Positions 1 through 10,799 of a stretch of 64,000 nt of DNA are shown one piece after another. Positions within the stretch are counted from its first letter, which is position 1, and each line of letters starts with the position of its first letter. The translations under genes and the position numbers were made by a program. Source of the DNA: Argyresthia goedartella (taxonomy: Eukaryota > Arthropoda > Insecta > Lepidoptera > Argyresthiidae); contig OX463814.1 of NCBI GenBank assembly GCA_949825045.1, forward strand, positions 38,040,383 through 38,104,382, read 5' to 3'. The notes under the pieces are model-generated. The model did no database searches. It saw only the letters and a program-made list of their open reading frames with translations, and had not been told where the DNA came from.

Positions 1-455
1 AAGGGGTATTAAGCTGATTTTAGCTGACCTCAGTAGAAGTGTGGGTCATATCGGAGGGGCCACTTCTAGAAGGTCACAGCTACCTTCATTATATTAAAAA
101 TAGCTTGGATTTCGGAATCCAGTGTGGTTTAGGGTGCTATATTGTTTAGGTTTATAATTTCGGAGCCCACCACTTATTATTTTGTATTGTTTTCATAATC
201 AAGTTTTGTGGGTTATTTTTGTATTGTGTTTTATGGTGGCATTCTCTAATTGATTTAGAGTGTATATTTATAAGGTGTATGTCCACAGGGCGACCATATT
301 AAATATTGTTTAGGATTTAATTGTTTTAGTGGTTGCCTTGGTTTTTACAACTAAGTTTTAATTTCTGTGCCCAGCGCTGACGGGCAAGTGCTGGTCTCTG
401 GCTGTGCTTAGTTCGGTAGTGAAGCATAGGACCAGAAACAATTGAATCGGTAACC
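1..455 (+). other. 5' leader of BEL/Pao element
   Basis: This AT-rich stretch precedes the gag ATG at 456. It has no long ORF and no match to the LTR at 4663-5222. The last 90 bases become GC-richer. I could not identify a primer-binding site with confidence. It could be untranslated leader or unrelated DNA joined to a truncated element. Confidence 0.5.
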
Positions 456-1838
456 ATGGCACCTTCGCCCTTGACGGTACTGCGGTATGGTGTCCGTGAG
501 GAGATGAGATGGCTCGCCCATACTCACAAGTATGTGGAGCGACCTGACATGGACGATGTCCTGCTCAAGCGTATGGAGGACGCAAAGACACGCGTCGGGA
601 AGCTGTGTCGGCTGGCTGCGGAGGCTGAAGCCCTCGGGCTTACGGATGAGGCTTCGGTGGCTGCAGTGAAGCAGCTCTGCGCGGATGCTGACCAAGCGAT
701 GGAGTGCTTTGGCGACATCGAGCGTCGCGCGGAAAAAATTAAGCGGTCGCGACGGAATGACCGCGGGGAGGGTAGCGGAGACCCGCCCCCTAAGGGTGTT
801 GTTGGACGGCTGCCACACTTGGAGATTCCGGCCTTCGGTGGGGCAATTGATGAGTGGCCGGCATTCATCAATTTGTTCGATAGTTTGGTCCACGGTCGGG
901 ACGACCTGGACAACGCCTACAAGTTGGCCCAACTATTGATAGCACTGCGGGGTGAACCGAAAGAGTTGGTCGGTCACCTAACGGTCACGGCGGGCAATTA
1001 TGATATAGCCCGGTCCATATTGTTTGACCGCTACCAACACAAACGGCGGTTTGTTGATGCGCAGCTGGGGAAGCTGTTTAGCATACCAAGAGTAACCCGG
1101 GATGTTGACATCCGGGTACAGGTGCTCAACCCTGTGCTGGGGGCCACTAAGGCCCTTCAGAACCTTGGTCTGCCGGTAGACCAATGGTCATATATCGTTT
1201 TGTATATGGTTTTGTCACGGTTGCCTGCAGCTGTTCAAAGTCGGTTTGAACAGCTGCATGGGGGCAGCAGCTCGGAACTGCCCACGCTCGTCCAATTAAC
1301 GGATTTTTTGGAGGGTGAATGCAGGCGATGCGACACATTGGATACGGAGGCCAGTGTGCAGCGCCAACCCGCGTGGATGCGGGAGGGGCCGCGCCCCCCG
1401 CCCCCACGGGGGGGTGGGCGGTCAAAACAATTTGGCGTTTTGAATGCCGCGCCGTCGGGTGACGGCTGTGTGCACTGCGACAGTGCCGGTCATGAAGTGA
1501 CCAGTTGCGCCAACTTTAAGGCGCTCGGGGTAGCTGCCCGCAAGAAGGTAGTATTCCGCCACCGATTTTGTTTCGGTTGTTTGGGGCCGCACCCGCTGAG
1601 CGAGTGCTCACGCGCGTTCCCCTGTGAGTGCTGCGGTGGCAAGCACCACATCGTGTTGTGCCTGAACCGGTCAGGCCCTTCGGACGGTCACCAGGGCCGG
1701 ACTCAGGTTGGTCGGTCACAGGGCCCAACCAGGGCCGGACCCAGTCCCCCTCCGGGCAACGGGAGTCACCAACGGGGTGACTGGGGTACCCGCGGACGGG
1801 ACCCCCCCCCGAGGGGAAGGGGGCAGCGCGGGGGGTAA
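456..1838 (+). CDS. BEL/Pao gag polyprotein
   Basis: The 460-residue ORF is a retrotransposon capsid/nucleocapsid protein. Residues about 1-110 are helical. Residues about 125-290 match the DUF1759-type capsid region of BEL/Pao elements, with the segment 'LEIPAFGGAIDEWPAF' followed by 'LLIALRGEPKELV'. Near residue 330 begins a cysteine/histidine-rich zinc-knuckle stretch (C-x2-C-x4-H-x4-C, then several more Cys/His pairs). The C-terminus is basic and rich in Gly, Pro and Arg. The ATG at 456 follows 'taacc' and is the first in frame. The frame is intact, but the protease that should follow is in another ORF after a gap with stops. Confidence 0.85.
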   Translation: MAPSPLTVLRYGVREEMRWLAHTHKYVERPDMDDVLLKRMEDAKTRVGKLCRLAAEAEALGLTDEASVAAVKQLCADADQAMECFGDIERRAEKIKRSRRNDRGEGSGDPPPKGVVGRLPHLEIPAFGGAIDEWPAFINLFDSLVHGRDDLDNAYKLAQLLIALRGEPKELVGHLTVTAGNYDIARSILFDRYQHKRRFVDAQLGKLFSIPRVTRDVDIRVQVLNPVLGATKALQNLGLPVDQWSYIVLYMVLSRLPAAVQSRFEQLHGGSSSELPTLVQLTDFLEGECRRCDTLDTEASVQRQPAWMREGPRPPPPRGGGRSKQFGVLNAAPSGDGCVHCDSAGHEVTSCANFKALGVAARKKVVFRHRFCFGCLGPHPLSECSRAFPCECCGGKHHIVLCLNRSGPSDGHQGRTQVGRSQGPTRAGPSPPPGNGSHQRGDWGTRGRDPPPRGRGQRGG

Positions 1839-2334
1839 CATGCGGGATAGCCGGGGTTCGGTCGCCGGTGTCCAGGGTCAGCGAGGACTTCGGGCCGCTG
1901 GCTCACCGCGTGTTACGGGCGGGTGACACAGATGGCACCTATGAGTGGCGCGAAGGCTGGGAGCCCACCACCTTCTGCGCCACCCTGCCCGTCGCTCTGG
2001 GAGGCGAACAGGGAGGCGAACAGTCGGATGTCGCCCACATTCCTAGAGAGCCCCAGGTTGGATCCGCTCTCCCCCCTCCATCCACGGTGGCCACCGGGCA
2101 CACCGTACACCGTCCGGTATGTCAGATAGCGGTAGCGGTCGGATACCGGGACAGCGAGGGGCCTATTATCCGGGTTGGGACCCCTTGATGTACATACGGT
2201 CTGATATGCCGGTTGCGTATCAGCAGCCGAGTTACTCCAAGGCCGACGGAGGTCTCAGCGGGTTCGGATCCCGCGGAGGTTCCCGCTAGGGACACGCCGC
2301 CCACTTACAGGGTGCCGCCACTCCACAGACGGTC
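1839..2334 (+). other. gag-pol junction, frames broken
   Basis: The stretch is GC-rich and continues the low-complexity Gly/Pro/Arg coding character of the gag tail, but all frames carry stops. An in-frame TAG lies about 50 bases before the ATG at 2335. It probably once encoded the gag-protease linker. Confidence 0.5.
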
Positions 2335-3270
2335 ATGCTCCCCACCGCCTCTGTGATAGCGTGGAGTTCGGACGGCAAATCTTGTGTGGCACGAGCACTA
2401 TTGGACTCGGGGGCCCAGGGGTGCTTAGTCTCGTGCAACCTTGTAAGACGGTTGGGCATTTCGGTAAGGGACTATCCACATTCCATTCGGGGAATTGGGA
2501 ACACGGAAGTCGGTTCCGTTAAGGGAGTATGTCGGATTACTCTCTCGTCACGGGTGGATTCATCGGTGAATCTGACGGTCACGGCATTAGTCATGCCTAA
2601 TGTGATGGGCTCACACCCTCACGTACGGTTGTCGCCCTCGGTGCGACAGTTGGTCGCTGGGTTGTCACTGGCAGACCCGGAGTTCGATATTCCGGGCCCA
2701 GTAGACATTTTAATGGGTGTCGATGCCTTGGGATACCTGTTAGTGCCAGGTGTCTACGTGTTGCAGGCGACTGGTCTGGTTTCGGTCAACACCAGACTGG
2801 GCCATGCGGTAATGAGTCCGGTCATGCCGGCTGCCCCACGCCTAGCGACTCGTAGTCCCTTATTCGGTTCTGTACTCTCGGAGGTGATACAGAAGTTTTG
2901 GGAGGTGGAGGAACCACCTACGGTCCGCCGGTTGGACCCGGTTGAAGAAGAGTGTGAACAGTTTTATCGGAACAATACTGGTCGCCTTCGGTCAGGTCGA
3001 TTGTGTCAAGCTCCGGAGTTAGTTGGACATCCCTTGTGGTGGGGTCCAAAATGGTTGACTCAAGCCGAATCGGATTGGCCAATGAGTCCACGCGTTACCT
3101 TGGCGAACGGCGCCTTGACAGTCGGTGTCTGTAGGACGCAACCAGAGCCGGAAGAGGAGTTCAGCCTGCTGGAACGGTACAGCTCGCTCGACAAGCTGGT
3201 CAATGTGACTGCCTGGATCTTCCGAATTGTCGCAATTCTGAGGCGCAACGGGTGCGGACACAGGTCCTGA
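2335..3270 (+). pseudogene. BEL/Pao protease fused to the pre-integrase region; RT and RNase H deleted
   Basis: Residues about 20-165 are an aspartic protease of DUF1758 type, with active-site motif 'ALLDSGAQGCLVS' and a second conserved block 'DILMGVDALGYLL'. Near residue 185 comes the start of the BEL reverse transcriptase, 'FWEVEEPPTVRRLDPVEEECE'-like (positions 2897-2965). About 15 residues later the ORF jumps to 'ELVGHPLWWGPKWL', which in intact BEL elements lies after RNase H. The YxDD palm and all RNase H motifs are absent, so several hundred residues are missing. The seam is near 2995-3010. The ORF then shifts frame near 3255 and stops. Confidence 0.85.
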
Positions 3271-3341
3271 CACCACGGGAACGGAACCATGCGTTTTTCG
3301 CATTGGTACGGAACGTGCAGGCGGTGCATTTTTAGTCCGAA

Positions 3342-4631
3342 TTGCACATTCTAAGACGCGGACGCGTCCAACTGAAGGGAGCTGTGGCTCGGCTCAACCC
3401 GTTTATTGACCCTCAAGGATTGCTGAGGGTAGGAGGTCGGCTGCGGAATGCCAACCTGCCTTATGCGGCTCGCCACCCGTTGTTACTCCCTAGGAAAGGG
3501 AAGTTGGTCGAACTGTTGATACAGGATCGACACATTCGGAATGGGCATATCGGATGCCACGCCTTGATGGCGTTGCTCCAGCGCGAGTTCTCGATTCTAT
3601 CGGGAAGACGCTTAGTGCGTAGCGTCGTATTTCGGTGCCTGCCTTGTTATCGGGCCAAGGCGGCTACGATGCAGCCCCAGATGGGCGATTTGCCCTCGGA
3701 TAGGGTTAACGAAATCCGGCCCTTTGCGGGTGTCGGAACGGATTTCACGGGACCATTCATGGTCAAGTCTTCACAGCTACGGAACGCCAGATTAGTGAAG
3801 GCATACCTGTGCGTCTTCGTGTGCTTGGCCACGAAGGCAGTCCACTTGGAGGTGGTCAGTGACCTCACTACAGAGGCATTTATCGCATGTCTAGATCGGT
3901 TCGTCTCACGAAGGGGCGTCCCGACATTAATCCGTTCGGACAACGGCACAAATTTTGTCGGAGCCAGGCGATATCTGCAGGAGGTCACTCAATTCCTAAA
4001 CGGTAACCAGGATGCCATCGGTACGGCTTGCTCCCGACGAGGGATTGAATGGGTTTTCAGTCCGCCGGGATGTCCTCATTGGGGAGGAATTTTTGAGGCT
4101 GCGGTTAAATCGGCTAAGTCGCAACTGACGAGGAGCATCGGTGAGACCTCTCTACGCTTTGAAGAGCTTGCAACGCTGTTCTGTAAAATTGAAATGACAC
4201 TGAACTCGCGTCCGTTGTGCCCGCTCAGTTCGGATCCAAATGATTTGGAAGCGTTGACTCCGGGTCACTTCCTGATAGGTCAGCCCCTTAACGCCCTGCC
4301 AGAATACCCATTCGGTGATGTTAAGTTAAGTCGGTTAACTAGGTGGCAGATGTTGCAGCAGATGGCTCAAGATTTTTGGAAACGGTGGTCCCTTGAGTAC
4401 TTGCACATCTTGCAGCAGCGCCTTAAGTGGACTGACCGGACGAGCCCCCCTCAAGTCGGTGATTTGGTGCTGATTAAGGATGCGAACCTGCCATCATTGA
4501 GATGGAGACGAGGACGGATCGTCAATTTGTACACGGGTCGGGATGGCACGCCTCGATCAGCAGAAGTCAAGGTGGGGGACTCGGTCCTCAAGAGAGCGGT
4601 CGCAACACTTTCTCGCCTTCCTATTGATTAG
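3342..4631 (+). pseudogene. BEL/Pao integrase with DUF5641 C-terminus
   Basis: The 429-residue ORF inserts element cDNA into the genome in intact relatives. A zinc-binding H2C2 domain has His64, His69, Cys99 and Cys102. The integrase core carries Asp134 ('GTDFTGP'), Asp200 ('RSDNGTNF') and Glu252 ('GGIFEAA'), so the DDE triad is present. The C-terminal 90 residues match DUF5641 ('RLTRWQMLQQMAQDFW' then 'VGDLVLIKD'). Just upstream (3258-3341) the same frame encodes the expected linker but has one TAG at about 3333 and follows a frameshift, so the protein is cut off from the rest of pol. The catalytic domain itself looks undamaged. Confidence 0.85.
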
Positions 4632-4662
4632 GGACAGGTTCGGGCCTGTCCGGGCGGGTGAC

Positions 4663-5222
4663 TGTTTAATATTTATGCTTCGGAACGCACCGGTTTTTTG
4701 TTACGCGGATCGACCGCGAGTAATCGGGACATCACTAGCGGAAACGGAACCGCAGCTGTCACTCGTACCAACGAGATGAAAAATTAGACGTTATTTTTTT
4801 CTTGTCGTGAGAAAAAACATGTCTGCTCATGGCGTCGGGCCATTGACTGTATTTCGGTGTAACAATTGTCTAACACAGGTGTCGGGCCTGGTCGGAGTGT
4901 TGATCATAATAATCGTCGGGAAATAAGTAGATTCGCGTCAGCGGTTGAGTGATTCGTGTTGTGCGGTCCCCGACTCGTCGTATCGGACGGCGACTCCTCG
5001 TGTCGGCAAGCAGCACGCCGGCGACAGCGTCGGCGGCAAATAGTGAGATTCGGTTCCTATCCTATCCCAATTGTGCTCCTATCCCGTATTCCTGCCTCGA
5101 ATCGAGCCTTCGATTTCCGGTCTGCGACGGCAAGGTAAGCAATCCAGATTTTCTCTCCCGTGCTGGCAAAAACCCAGCCCCTCAAGATTCCACGCCGTTC
5201 GGTTGAGGCGTGGAATTAAACA
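4663..5222 (+). repeat. 3' LTR of BEL/Pao element
   Basis: The segment starts TGTTTAAT and ends ATTAAACA, an 8-bp inverted terminal pair, and follows a purine-rich tract (cgggcgggtgac) just after the integrase stop. Length is 560 bp. The next five bases, taact, would be the target duplication to look for upstream of a 5' LTR. Confidence 0.75.
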
Positions 5223-5417
5223 TAACTCTTCAGTTTTCTCATAATTGAGTGCTTGCAGGGTTTTATATATGGTTTTTTTAAGATCATGTGTGTGTAGGGC
5301 ATAAATTTCAACAATTTTATTAATTCTATTATACACATTTAGATTGGCCATAACCATAACTATGAAGATATAGTTATAACGGAGAATAAAGCTTAAATGC
5401 GGTTGAATTCAGCGGAC

Positions 5418-5445
5418 TTTCCTACGAGTGTATACTCGTAGGAAA
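5418..5445. repeat. Perfect 12-bp inverted repeat with 4-nt loop
   Basis: The arms tttcctacgagt and actcgtaggaaa flank gtat. Function unknown. Confidence 0.9.
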
Positions 5446-5498
5446 ACTGTATAGTTATAGAAATATTGATAAAAGTAGAAGTACAATTGTTCATAAAC

Positions 5499-5553
5499 AT
5501 AAAATGATAAATTTATTATATTTTAACAAAATATAATAAATTTATCATTTTAT
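5499..5553. repeat. Perfect 26-bp inverted repeat with 3-nt loop
   Basis: The 26-nt left arm 5499-5524 is exactly reverse-complementary to 5528-5553, separated by aac. It is pure A/T apart from one G/C pair. It could be a minimal foldback remnant or a palindrome able to extrude a cruciform. Confidence 0.9.
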
Positions 5554-5671
5554 TTATATCTGTTATTTTGCAGGTGCCTAATAAAATACAATACACGGTA
5601 CACTGTATTACTTTTCACACTAAATTATAGAGCTAGTTTATTCCTTTTTAGTGGTTATTTTATGCAGTCGG

Positions 5672-5674
<3 letters not shown>

Positions 5675-5702
<28 letters not shown>

Positions 5703-5703
5703 T
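5675..5703. repeat. (TA)n microsatellite
   Basis: About 13 uninterrupted TA units. Confidence 0.9.
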
Positions 5704-7652
5704 AACTTATGCATTGTAATTTCTATTTAAGTTTAAGGAAATAAACCGGAGTGACGGTACACTACACACCCTATCCATGGCCCTTCGTTAGATTTCTGTG
5801 CGCTGACAGTGATTTTCGTTAATTTTTTTACCTTTCCCATGAAACTTAAACTGCAAGTTTTACGTATAATTAGAATCCCCATTGGAAACCCTTAATTTTT
5901 TTACCACACACGATGGTGTGAGTAAAAAAAAATATTTTTTAGAACTCACAATATGGCGTCTAAAATCTGCCTTTTTGTTCTTTATTGTTTTTAATGTACC
6001 CAGTGTTACTCGCGCTATCAATACAAATCTATTGACACCTCATATGTTAAATCCTTCGAGCCATTCAGGCTGCAGCAGGGAACATAGACATCTACATAAA
6101 TACTCACATACATACTTACACTCGAAAAACATACTCCCTTCTCAAGGCAGTCAGGTAAAAATAAACTAGCGCCTTTTTTCGTCCCTTTTTTTGCCCTAGG
6201 CTAAAGATGCGCGATTGTGAATAACAATCGACAAACTTATCGATTGTAGCAATTTTTCATATTATTCGAATAACCTTACATCAATCGAATTAGAACAATC
6301 GATAATCGAGCGTCGTTTCATTCCTTCAGATTCGAATTTCATTTTTACTCGATTATTCTTATCGTCATGTAAAAGTAAACTCTATGTACAGATAAAAACT
6401 GTCCAATTTTGTATGGCAAGTTAAATCAGTAAACCATCAAACTTTACAAATATTACAAGTTACTAGTTTATATTCGAATTTCCCTAGTCTTTATTGCGCC
6501 ACAATAAGAAACTATTTTGATTGAAAGCTATTATGTATCTTGTACTTGTAAGAGTGCATAGAAAGATATTTAAATGACATTAGTGTAAGCGAGAAAAAAA
6601 CATTAACAAACAACATGGCGTTAAGTTCTTCCGTACCCGCCATTTTGTAAGTACCGACGACGTAGCTAAGATGCGACGTGCTACGTGCATAAGCGGGTAA
6701 AATTAAATTTCAATATCAAATAAATACGAATTTGTTTATTGAAAGTGAAATGTTCCTAAGCTTTAAATACAAAGTGACAAAAAGGATTTTTCTTTCAGTC
6801 TCAAATTCTGAATTAACCAAAGTTAAATATTTTTTGACAGTAAAAAATAATACAAGTAAATAAATCTTCTATTATGTTCCTAATAATGTGTTTTTTGCTG
6901 GAACTAAAATATAATTATACAAACAATGTTTGCAGAAATTTGTTTTTAACACGCTTAAATTATGAGAAATAAGATTAACAATTTGTATCAATATTTTATA
7001 TAAGTAATAAAAAAATGTCTCTTATGTTACAATAAAACAAGATAAGAAAACATATACAAAGCAACAAAATTTCAATGAGCGGTAGGTTTAAGGAAAGAAA
7101 ATAAACACAAAAAATATAAATCAACAACATTTCAGTTTGCGTTCAGTTTAAGGTTTTTTTTAATATGTTTTTAAAAGGTAATAATCTGGCAAGGTTTATT
7201 ATAAATTAGAGCGATGTAATATTTAATAAAGGCAGACACATACTGCATAAAATAAAAAAATATTAATTAAAGTAAACATGCAACTAAAATAAAAACAATA
7301 TGCAATTCAACAAAAAGCTTTTAACTATCCTTAGCTTTATTTAAGCATTTTAGCATAAATCTTGGATATCATACCATAATGTATGTTTATCACATAATTC
7401 TGAGATATAATAATTAGGAATATCACTTAGCTAAAAGATTTTTTATTTATACTATAAATAAATACGGAGGCCATTATTGTCCCCACCAGATGTTTTCAAT
7501 TTAGGGCTATATTAGGGCTCTGACCAGCTTTACGACTACTATCACCGAGTAGCGATAGTGGCCGATACCTACAGCTTAACATGTAATCCGAAACACGTAA
7601 GCGCCCGAAACAAATGCCTCATAGAAACAGACACCCATCCAGGGTTGCAATT

Positions 7653-7805
7653 CGCGTACCGAATCGCATGGCAATAGCAATAGCGAGGGCCCGAAATGTA
7701 TTTTTTTTTTGTAGCCGGTTAGGCGCCTCTCTGCGCTGTTGACAAGTCAAACCTGCATTTTGCGCCCTCGCTATTGCATTGCTATTGCCATGCGATTCTG
7801 TACGC
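7653..7805. repeat. Large imperfect inverted repeat (foldback)
   Basis: The left arm 7653-7690 (from 'cgcgtaccgaatcgcatggc') matches the reverse complement of 7763-7805, except for a 5-bp insertion 'attgc' in the right arm and one substitution. Weaker pairing continues outwards. The ~70-bp centre has a T run. It is probably a small foldback transposon; no clear target duplication was seen. Confidence 0.75.
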
Positions 7806-9735
7806 GACTCGCAGCCCAGAAACAGTACCCGTTTCAGCCAGATGATAGGCCACGGCCACGGACGCTTCTAATAAACAATAATAAAATGTTACATAAATAT
7901 ATTAGAAATGTCATTGCTTATACTAAATATTGCCATTGAGAAACATAATTTGGTCCAATTTTTGTGAGCTTAGATGATTACGGCGATCGGTCAATACATA
8001 ACCTGCTTTTGAAAAAAGTCTTTCGGATGGAACGGATGCAAAAATAAAAACAACAAGAAATTTTGTCAAGCGCGAACATTGAATTTTTCACACTTTTCAC
8101 ACACTCACATCACAGTGTTTTGTAACCAACCTGTCAACGATTATAAATAAACTCAAAATAAAAGTTAATTTACGTACTTTTGCTTTTGAATCCACGCTGT
8201 TCAAGCAAAAGTTAGCCACCACCAATTTTTTGTTAGATTTGTTAGCTTATGTCAAATATTGTTAGTAAACACCGAGAAGTTATACCGGTTTACTTTTTGT
8301 TAGTTTTTCTTGTTATTAAGCACGATTAACCGCAAATTTAAATTAATATTACCATAAATAAAGCACACGTGCCTAATGGCCTTGACCTTTTTTCTTATTC
8401 ATTCCTTTCCTTGTTTTTGAGTGCACCTGCGTGTGACCGGTACACAGACACACCCACATAAACAGATAACGGCGTATGCGGGGTAGCGGCGGGGTACAGT
8501 GACAAAGCGCATGCAATATGCACATGCGCATGAAAGAGAAAGAAGTCATCGCGTTACTATGGTTACGACCTGACCTGTACACACACATACAATCAAATCG
8601 CAACGTATGAGTGTCGTGTAGCGACAAGAACCTAAACAGAACCTAACAAGAAACAACAACCAGGATAAAATTTAGGAATGACAGTTTATTATTTGTATAT
8701 TATAATGACAGTTTTTATAAAAATGAAATGAGGATGAGGCTGAATGAGGTGACACAGGTTTTTTAAAAGATACAGGTATTGATATAAAAAAAAGGGAGCG
8801 AAGGATACGGAGAGTAGGAGACAGAAAAGGGAGCACGCGGCGGTGGTGCCCAGAGCCTGGAGTAGTGGCGTAGTTGGTGATCCGGAGGTGGTGAAGGAGG
8901 TGGCTTGAAGGCAGCCGCCCCTCAAGATGTAGGTGATTGGAGACGGCAGCACGACGGGGTATAAATGGTTGGCAGCACGTCAGGATATAGGTATTTGGAG
9001 ACGGCAGTAAGGCAACAGCAGCAAGCCGTATGGGTGGCTGGAGACGGCAAAAAGGCAGCAGCAGCAGACAGTCAGCGACTCAACAGAGGCTCGCAGGATC
9101 CCGGGGCAGTGCGGCCCCGGGATAAGGCCTTTAGGTGAAGCTTCTTCTTTCAGAGCTGAAGTAAGACTCCCGAATTTCAGAAATGTTCCGCTCTTATACC
9201 CTTTTTGGAGAGTTCTAAAAATTATTTAAATTAAAAGCAATTTTTGTGAATGGCCAAGAGGGAAAAAGTATTTTTGTAAAAGTATTGAAGTAAACATATC
9301 AGACCGCTAACGAGTTTGAATGGACATTGCCATGACAACCAGATAAACAACAACATCGTGTCAGACAACAACATATGTCAGATTTTGGTTTCAGGCTCGT
9401 AATAGAGAAAATAACAAGATCACATAGCCAAAATTACATAACAGCGATAGATAAAAAGGTAGCGCACCAGCGCGCACGAAGCCCGAGATTGCAGAGTTTC
9501 GGAGAAAGCCAAATACAAGATCACCCAAGGTAAGCCCCTTCGACATTGATTTAGAAGTGCTGATTGTATGAAAATACGAAGTGAAAATGATTTGTTATTG
9601 TGTTCTTATGGTTTAAAACGTTACAGGGTCCTATGAAAATAAAGGTGATACGAAATATCCAGAGATATATGAGATCAATGCCGACCATCAACGCAGACTG
9701 GAAAATGGCATGTAAGTAGCATTACACTACATGAG
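7806..9735. other. Intergenic DNA with local repeats
   Basis: No gene supported. A block at about 8463-8612 ('ggggtagcggcggggtaca' through the motif ending near 8612) recurs in part at 9966-10022 and 11440-11540. A GC-richer block at 8930-9060 repeats 'ggagacggcag' three times at irregular spacing. Confidence 0.55.
9098..9123. repeat. GC-rich perfect hairpin
   Basis: atcccggggc and gccccgggat form a 10-bp stem around agtgcg. It is the strongest GC hairpin in this AT-rich stretch. Confidence 0.8.
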
Positions 9736-10254
9736 TTAAAAAAAAATGGCGGCTTTTGCGCAGGTACAATGTTAGACAAAGGTGTTAACGCGATTGCGCA
9801 TTATCCACAATACTTACGATTTTTATTTGGAGGTATTATTTTTGATCACTTAAATTTAGATTTTTCAGTAAACTGTGAACCCCTAAATAAATGATTTGTC
9901 ACCTGTGTCAAATGTATTTATTTTTTACATTTTTTAAAAGAAAAAAGTCTTTAAGATTGAATCAAGTTACTATGGTTACGACCTGACATGTACACACACA
10001 TACAATCAAATCGACACGTATGATTTAAAAAAAAATGGCGGCTTTTGCGCAGGTACAATGTTAGACAAAAGTGTTAACGCGATTGCGCATTATCCAAAAT
10101 ACTTACGATTTTTATTTGGAGGTATTATTTTTGATCACCTAAATTTAGATTTTTCAGTAAACTGTGAACCCCTAAATAATAGATTTGTCACCTGTGTCAA
10201 ATGTATTTATTTTTTACATTTTTTAAAAGAAAAAAGTCTTTAATATTGAGTCAA
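9736..10254 (+). repeat. Direct duplication of ~230 bp with a 57-bp spacer
   Basis: 9736-9965 and 10024-10254 are nearly identical, both starting 'ttaaaaaaaaatggcggc'. The spacer 9966-10022 is almost identical to 8554-8612. Each copy has a short ORF-like stretch with no recognisable product. Confidence 0.85.
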
Positions 10255-10263
10255 TGTACTATA

Positions 10264-10799
10264 CAGTGTGATTCTTCATAAACTGGACATATTAAATAAG
10301 GTTAAAGTGGACCATATTTTATCGACAAAAAAATGTTTCAAAAAAATCCCACCCATCCTAATTTTTTTTACAGGCATTTGATTTTAAATTTTCGTGACCA
10401 TGCACCAATTGCAAAAAAATATATAACTTCGGATTGAAAGGGTTGGTCGTGGTCAAATCAACTGGATTGTAACGATGAGGAGCAGGCAGTATTGCCAGTT
10501 ACAAAAAAATACCGAAAAAGTGTTAACTGCTTACTAAAATTACGCTTTGATTTTGAACAATTATGATTTTTCGACTATTTTTTTTAGTAATTGTAGTTTA
10601 ATTCAGAATTTGGTCCCCAATAAAGAACTTTCATATGACAAAATATTATTCTCTATCTCATTAGCTTTCAAATAGCACCTACATTATGTTTCTAAGTTAA
10701 AAATAAGGGGAGTGGGATTTTTTTTTAACATTTTTTGTCAATAAAATAGGGTCTTCTTTAACCCTTATTAATATGTCCAGTCTATGAAGAATTACACTG
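10264..10799. mobile_element. Tc1/mariner-type MITE with ~110-bp terminal inverted repeats
   Basis: The left end CAGTGTGATTCTTCATA and the reverse complement of the right end, CAGTGTAATTCTTCATA, match and stay similar for about 110 bp, through 'actggacatatta' and a poly-A/'atccca' block. The element is flanked by TA at 10262-10263 and 10800-10801. The 536-bp interior has no transposase. The TA duplication and CAGTG ends fit the IS630-Tc1-mariner superfamily. Confidence 0.85.

Larger units (their letters stand above)
1..5222 (+). mobile_element. BEL/Pao LTR retrotransposon, internally deleted, 5' LTR not in window
   Basis: The order gag, aspartic protease, integrase and 3' LTR, with DUF1759-, DUF1758- and DUF5641-type regions, marks the BEL/Pao family. 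Reverse transcriptase and RNase H are missing (see 2335-3270). The element is GC-rich compared with the AT-rich DNA after 5222, so its base composition differs from its surroundings. The reading frames are broken between gag and protease and again before the integrase. No sequence in 1-455 matches the 3' LTR, so the 5' LTR lies upstream of the window or is gone. Confidence 0.9.
5223..7652. other. AT-rich intergenic DNA with hairpins
   Basis: No supportable gene. It contains two strong hairpins (5418-5445, 5499-5553), a TA microsatellite (5675-5703), and a stretch around 6190-6430 related in inverted orientation to 14410-14610 (shared 'gcgattgtgaa' and 'caattttgtatggca' words). The latter is probably an old repeat family. 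Confidence 0.6.

Noticed and set aside
1..455. 5' LTR of the BEL element
   Set aside because: Looked for TGTTTAAT...ATTAAACA and for shared words with 4663-5222; found none.
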